Assembly: GCA_016709495.1 (NCBI GenBank)
Contig: JADJMS010000024.1
Span: 26,202-90,201 of the forward strand
DNA from: Candidatus Dechloromonas phosphorivorans
GTDB lineage: Bacteria > Pseudomonadota > Gammaproteobacteria > Burkholderiales > Rhodocyclaceae
DNA: 64,000 nt
Direction of reading: 5' to 3'
Shown here: positions 63,016-64,000 of the stretch, piece by piece
Position numbering within the stretch: the stretch's first letter is position 1
How the letters are laid out: the number at the start of each line of letters is the position of its first letter
Notes under the pieces: generated by a model
What the model was told of the DNA's origin: nothing
Databases searched by the model: none
What the model saw: only the letters and a program-made list of their open reading frames with translations
Program-made: the position numbers and the translations under genes

Positions 63016-64000
63016 ATGCACGTCGCACTTTACGCCCGCGTTTCCACCACGCGCCAAGCCGAGAATGATCTCTCGATTCCCGACCAGCTGCGGCAGTTAC
63101 GGGCTTGGTGGTGAGGCAAACGATCACACGGCCATACTGGAATATGTTGAACCGGGCGCATCGGCAACCGATGACAAGCGACCCGTATTTCAGCAGATGA
63201 TCACTGAAGCCATGCGCAAGCCTGCTGCCTTCGAGGTGATTGTGGTGCACAGTTTCTCGCGCTTCTTCCGTGACATGATCGAGTTCGGCGTCTATGAAAA
63301 GCGCCTGAAGCGTAACGGTGTGAAGCTGATTTCGATTACTCAGCAAACCAGCGATGACAGCGCCGGTGAAATGGCTCGCCGCTTGTTCAGTCTGTTCGAT
63401 GAATATCAGAGCAAGGAAACCGCAAAACATACCTCGCGTGCCATGTGAGAGAACGCTCGGCAAGGCTTCTTCAACGGTTCGAAAGCGCCCTTCGGCTTAC
63501 AGACTGTGCTGACTGATATTTCAGGCAGTCGGAACCGCAAGAAAAAACGCCTTGAAATTGATCCGGCTGAAGCAATGATTGTTCGAAACATCTACGCGCT
63601 CTATCTGAACGGGCATCAGGGTCGCACAATGGGAATCAAGGAAATTGTCAAATATTTGACTGAACGCGGCCAGTTGATGCGAGGCAGTGATTGGAGCATC
63701 CAGAAGATGCATGACATTTTAAGCAGCCGCACGTACCTGGGCGAGCATTACTTCAATGTGCGGAATTCCAAGACTGGCGAAACCAGACCACCGGCAGAAT
63801 GGATAATGGTCAAGGCGGAACCGATTGTTGATATCGAGATGTTTACTCAGGTGGCGGCCCTGCGTGAGGCACGATCACCCAAAGCAAACCCGCCACGCCG
63901 AACCACCTCCCCTAACCTGCTGACCGGATTATTGAAGTGTGGCTGCGGCCATCACATTACGGCTGTCACCGGGAAGAGTGGGCGATATCGTTATTACAAA
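63016..64000 (+). pseudogene. Large serine recombinase, disrupted, runs off the window
   Basis: ATG at 63016 after GGGAGAAGG opens MHVALYARVSTTRQAENDLS with the catalytic serine. The frame is lost near 63108 (one extra G in TTGGTGGTGAGG; WCEANDH expected) and resumes as DHTAILEYVEPGASATDDKR and FEVIVVHSFSRFFRD. At 63446 a TGA replaces a codon in AMxENARQGFFNG. Past it the recombinase domain and a zinc ribbon (LLKCGCGHHITAVTGKSGRY) continue to the window edge. It probably moved the whole element and is now inactive, or contains errors. Confidence 0.82.

Overview
The window looks like a chromosomal segment of a diazotrophic betaproteobacterium, most likely of the Rhodocyclales (Dechloromonas/Azonexus type). 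This is inferred from gene content: a phasin, nitrogen-fixation accessory genes under sigma54/NifA-type sites, urease with a urea ABC transporter, cyanase, a Cus copper/silver efflux system, and many bacteriohemerythrin and ABC genes. No rRNA, tRNA or CRISPR array was found. The core is GC-rich and the mobile stretches are visibly AT-richer.

Layout. 1-4.9 kb: end of a YgiQ radical SAM gene, then a STAS / metallo-hydrolase / CHASE2-PP2C phosphatase signalling operon. 4.9-7.2 kb: ilvBN acetolactate synthase behind a valine-rich leader peptide and attenuator closely resembling E. coli ivbL. 7.4-8.9 kb: an IS3-type insertion sequence and a second IS3 remnant. 8.9-15.8 kb: nitrogen-fixation accessory block (ankyrin protein, SagB-type oxidoreductase, NafY/NifX-like cofactor protein, small acidic protein, flavodoxin, Rieske protein, bacteriohemerythrin, an unrecognised protein and a SIR2-like protein), with recognisable sigma54 promoters and NifA upstream sites. 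15.8-21.3 kb: urease operon ureDABCEF-(DUF559)-G. 21.3-26.6 kb: a foreign-looking island with a degenerate IS3 element and a caspase-like protease followed by two related OmpA/TPR lipoprotein genes. 26.9-31.3 kb: urea transporter urtBCDE, without urtA beside it. 31.4-36.4 kb: phasin, then a DJ-1/PfpI protein, a nitrate/cyanate-type ABC transporter and cyanase. 36.7-41.7 kb: an IS91-type element with a tyrosine recombinase, and an IS1182-family IS. 41.8-49.4 kb: glutathione transferase and cusFCBA behind a CopR/CusR-like palindrome. 49.4-56.6 kb: a NarL-type two-component system, TonB receptor, TonB, and a quinoprotein-relay metallohydrolase and SoxYZ-like carrier. 56.6-64 kb: an AT-rich mobile element carrying a Type IIG restriction-modification gene, a rolling-circle Rep gene and a serine recombinase that runs off the window.

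How the genes work together: several modules scavenge or make ammonia (nitrogen fixation accessories, urea import and hydrolysis, cyanate import and breakdown). The nif-side genes add electron transfer (flavodoxin, Rieske) and probable oxygen sensing or binding (hemerythrin).

Two overall cautions. First, many genes are broken by single-base indels, mostly in or next to short homopolymers (CHASE2 gene, OmpA-like gene, urtE, ABC ATPase, cusB twice, TonB receptor, hemerythrin, Type IIG gene, IS91 recombinase, serine recombinase), so sequencing error is as likely as real decay. Second, a 12-base motif, GTTRCGGTCRAC, occurs nine times exactly, always inside chromosomal genes, in different reading frames, and never in the mobile stretches. 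It is the most striking signal not explained by gene annotation.
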